Shown: positions 61,260 through 64,000 of the stretch, one piece after another
How the letters are laid out: each line of letters begins with the position of its first letter
Position numbering within the stretch: position 1 is the first letter of the stretch
Translations under genes and position numbers: made by a program
Notes under the pieces: model-generated
Databases searched by the model: none
Told to the model about the DNA's origin: nothing
What the model saw: the letters and a program-made list of their open reading frames with translations, nothing else
Assembly (NCBI GenBank): GCA_030435675.1
Contig: CM059625.1
Coordinates: 5,704,001 to 5,768,000, forward strand
DNA length: 64,000 nt
From: Steinernema hermaphroditum
Taxonomy: Eukaryota > Nematoda > Chromadorea > Rhabditida > Steinernematidae
Direction: 5' to 3'

Positions 61260-64000
61260 GAAAGCAGAGAAAAAAAAGCTCATAAACGCGACATTGTAAT
61301 GAATGACGAAATGAATGGGGTAGCCCTGCTGGATGTGGACAGCGGACGAGACATAATTGGATTGTCTCTAGATTGCCCTCATCGAGCAGCCGACTGGACA
61401 GACGTTCTCTGCCATCCGGATAGACACAATCCAATCGGCGAGGCTGTTCTCGCCTGCTTTCCAGTCGGTTCGATCGCCCTGCCGGCGTCGGCGATGATGT
61501 TCTCCCGAGGCCGTCAGGGCGACGAAGACCGACCGCGATGACAAGCAGTGGAACAGATGTTGTGGTCGCCGCTCGCCTTCGTCCACAACCGTCTAGGATT
61601 AGCACAGTGGCAACAATAATTAAGTGCGCAAACAGTTGGAAGTAGCACTTGAACGCGTTCGCGCTGATTATTACAGTTCATTCTCACCTTGTCCCCAAGC
61701 GACGCACGCCACAAATTTGTTTGGAAAAGTGAGACGTACTTTTTAGGATCGAAATTGTTTGTCTTTGACATTAGATTGCTTGTCACACTGAGCCACGGGC
61801 GCGGAATATGGGAGAAGCAATTGAGTGACGCCAAGGGTCTCTCGTTAAAGTCGTCCAACGAGATTAGGGAAACATCAATTCCGGTCCGGTTTATCGAGAG
61901 CGGAGAGTCACCGAAGAGGTACACGCCGCATTTGCATAGACGTTAAGAGGCAAAGAAGCAAACGTGCCCGAATCCGGTCGTCTTTGTCACCTCACGCGTG
62001 GGAATTGAGAACACGCCGTAGAGGGTTCGCTGCGCGGAAGACGACGCGGGATTGCAAAAAAAAACCGAAAGCGCTATTTGCAAAACGGTAAAACGTCGGC
62101 GCCGGTCGGCTTACCCGTGACCTTGACGATTTCTCCGATTGCGGTTCCAGGCAGTCGCCAGGCTGTTTAATCGCCCGGCCGCCTGTATTGGCGGCGTCAA
62201 TTAGGCAAAGGGCAAATGCGCGTGTAAATTATGGAAACAGTCTCGACGATTAAGTTAAATTGGGTCGAAGTTACAAAAGAAGTGATCGGCGATGATCATG
62301 AGAAATTGTGGGAGGCAACTTCGTATGTCACGCGCAAAAAGCAGGGCTGGAACGTTGACAAAAAGTAACAGAAACATATAGCTCGTTGGCGAATAAAAGA
62401 TTTTTGTAAATCCCCCTATCCCTCTATTGAAAGCGGCGCTTTTTAATCAAAAAAAGCTCTGTCCACTCGGAGATGACAATAGCTACAATGTGGCTGTAGA
62501 GAAAGCACACCACAACGCGTTCCCTATGTATCGCTTTTCGGAATGCATGAATAAGCATATCGTGATAAGACTGTAAATACTAAATAGATAGGTCTTGATC
62601 GCTGAGTACACAAAAACAATTTCACACATGTCGGAGGGCGCGGCGACATTCATCACGCACTTATTGGCTCTGATTTCACAATTTCCTCTTCTCGCACCGC
62701 CGACTGACCGGACGGCCGTCTGTCTTCCCTTTTAATCAAATCGAGACGACAAGTAGACCCTCTCCCTCGCAGCGGCCTACATTTCGCTTTTTTCGAGAGC
62801 AATACGCGCATATCAAATGTAAATACTCGACGAGTGGACGCGCAAAATACTCACATGGTAGGCGGTCGAACGGTCGGTCTGGAGACCCTCAACTTCGAGC
62901 GCGTTTTTGCCGAGCGCCGGAACGAGGAACCCGGTGGCGACACGGAGTACGACTCGAACCTTAAGGACATCATTACACTTGTTTAAACAGAAATGCGGAA
63001 GTGACACCTTCGCGTAAGCTTCTGCACACTTCCCAGCTGGTCAGCATGTTCACCGCTCGAAGTGACAACCATCACATGAAGCTGAGTGACCCTCCGCTCT
63101 GTGTCATGGAGATTGCGATGGCGAGGACGACGTTCTGAAACGTAGGCGAGTTGTTCGAAGAAGCTTTCAACCGGTCGCCCTTTTGGCTTCACAGTCATTA
63201 GCCGAATCGCAGTAATTGGACTGCGACAGTCTCCGCGATGGACCAACGCTCATTGTTTGGCAAATTAATCCGAACCACTAACAAACAATCTGGCGCCAAG
63301 TAGCAGAACCGTTGCAAGGACGAGAGCTTGAATGCAGCGCTTACACATAAGTGCCATACGATCACGCACCGTCTTTAGGGCGCTCAGTAAATAGGCGTTG
63401 TTGAAAACGAGATCATCGTGCATAAAACGCGTTTTCCTCCGAATTCAGATTATCTCATTTACCATGTAGAATGTGCACAATTGAGGGAGACGCGACCACC
63501 GTTGCCCGGTCGGCGAGGATGGAGCACGTACCGGATTAGACGTCTAATTAAACGCGCGAGGAGGGGCGAGGACTAGCCGAGCTGTCGTAATTGAGTTTCG
63601 TGCGGCAGCAAGCTAGCGAGTTTCACAATTCATTGCCTCTCGGCTAAGCTCGATATGCAAATTGGGCTAAGTGCTGCTCGTTTGCATAGTGGTCCCATTA
63701 AGGGGATTCGCTTTTCAGGTGACTCTTACAATAAGCGCCATTAGGCTGGAAGCAATTTAGGCGCCGCCAGGGGATTTATGTGCTTTCGACGCCGCTTCCA
63801 AATGAGTGGCTAACGGACGGCTTTTGATTGATTCATTGGAAATTGCTACAGAGATATCTCTGTTGCCACTCAGGGCAAAGAACATGCCAATGCCAAAAAT
63901 ATCGTCATGCTATTTACATCGACAGTGAACCCTATTTATCAGTTGCCTTGAGTGGGGGCAGTAAAAACGTCTCTGCTTGAACTTCTAATGGTGCGGTAAC
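61260..64000. other. Region upstream of ephx-1, no firm gene
   Basis: Presumably the ephx-1 promoter. Three exon-like patches deserve note: 61685-61942 minus ends at a good donor (GACAAG/GTGAGA); about 62112-62194 minus lies between an AATACAG acceptor and a GTAAGC donor; 62852-62995 is open on both strands and ends at a minus-strand donor (CAT/GTGAGT). They could be distal 5' exons of ephx-1 or chance. 63.0-64.0 kb is without recognisable features. Confidence 0.4.

Noticed and set aside
1..64000. CRISPR array, rRNA, intact transposase or polydnavirus-like elements
   Set aside because: No spaced direct repeats, no ribosomal RNA and no transposase or viral protein motif were seen on either strand.

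Overview
The window is a gene-rich stretch of a nematode nuclear genome. Three cuticle collagens with the nematode N-terminal domain, a cuticlin-like ZP protein, an astacin of the NAS type, and likely spliced-leader acceptors (a pyrimidine run plus CAG or TAG a few to about fifty bases before the start codon) all point that way. Most introns are very short (40-50 nt, many exactly 45), which, with a moderate base composition, fits a compact Rhabditina or Tylenchina genome. A Steinernema-like worm is possible, but that is only a guess. No CRISPR, rRNA, tRNA or intact transposon was found.

Layout, left to right. 0.5-1.5 kb (-): 5' end of a receptor guanylyl cyclase, running off the left edge. 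1.5-10 kb: long non-coding stretch. 10.1-11.8 kb (+): ZP-domain membrane protein. 13.4-16.9 kb (-): exportin-2/CSE1 (xpo-2), divergent from deoxyribose-phosphate aldolase at 17.7-18.6 kb (+). 19.2-20.2 kb (-): rol-6-like collagen. 21.9-24.9 kb (-): glutaminase with ankyrin repeats. 25.4-27.6 kb (-): astacin with EGF and CUB. 29.8-31.0 kb (+): Myb/SANT-like DNA-binding protein. 31.8-33.0 kb (-): CDR/FAXC-type GST-fold protein. 34.4-37.8 kb (+): transportin-3. 40.2-42.5 kb (+): RhoGAP protein. 43.2-44.3 kb and 52.7-53.6 kb (-): two paralogous collagens flanking ubxn-3/FAF1 (48.4-50.6 kb, +). 55.4-61.2 kb (-): ephexin-type RhoGEF (ephx-1). 61.2-64 kb: no firm gene.

The exon-intron structures were rebuilt by hand. 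For nine genes (ZP, xpo-2, aldolase, the three collagens, Myb/SANT, transportin-3, RhoGAP), and also for ubxn-3 and ephx-1, the summed exon lengths are exact multiples of three with canonical GT-AG introns, so these models are firm. Several genes share a theme: cuticle building (three collagens, ZP protein, possibly the astacin), nuclear transport (xpo-2, transportin-3) and Rho signalling (RhoGAP, ephx-1). There is no sign of operons or of an obvious new multi-gene system. The more unusual items are small: stop-free 45-nt introns, a hairpin across the glutaminase stop codon, a G-quadruplex motif, an alternative 3' end in the RhoGAP gene, and several unassigned exon-like patches.
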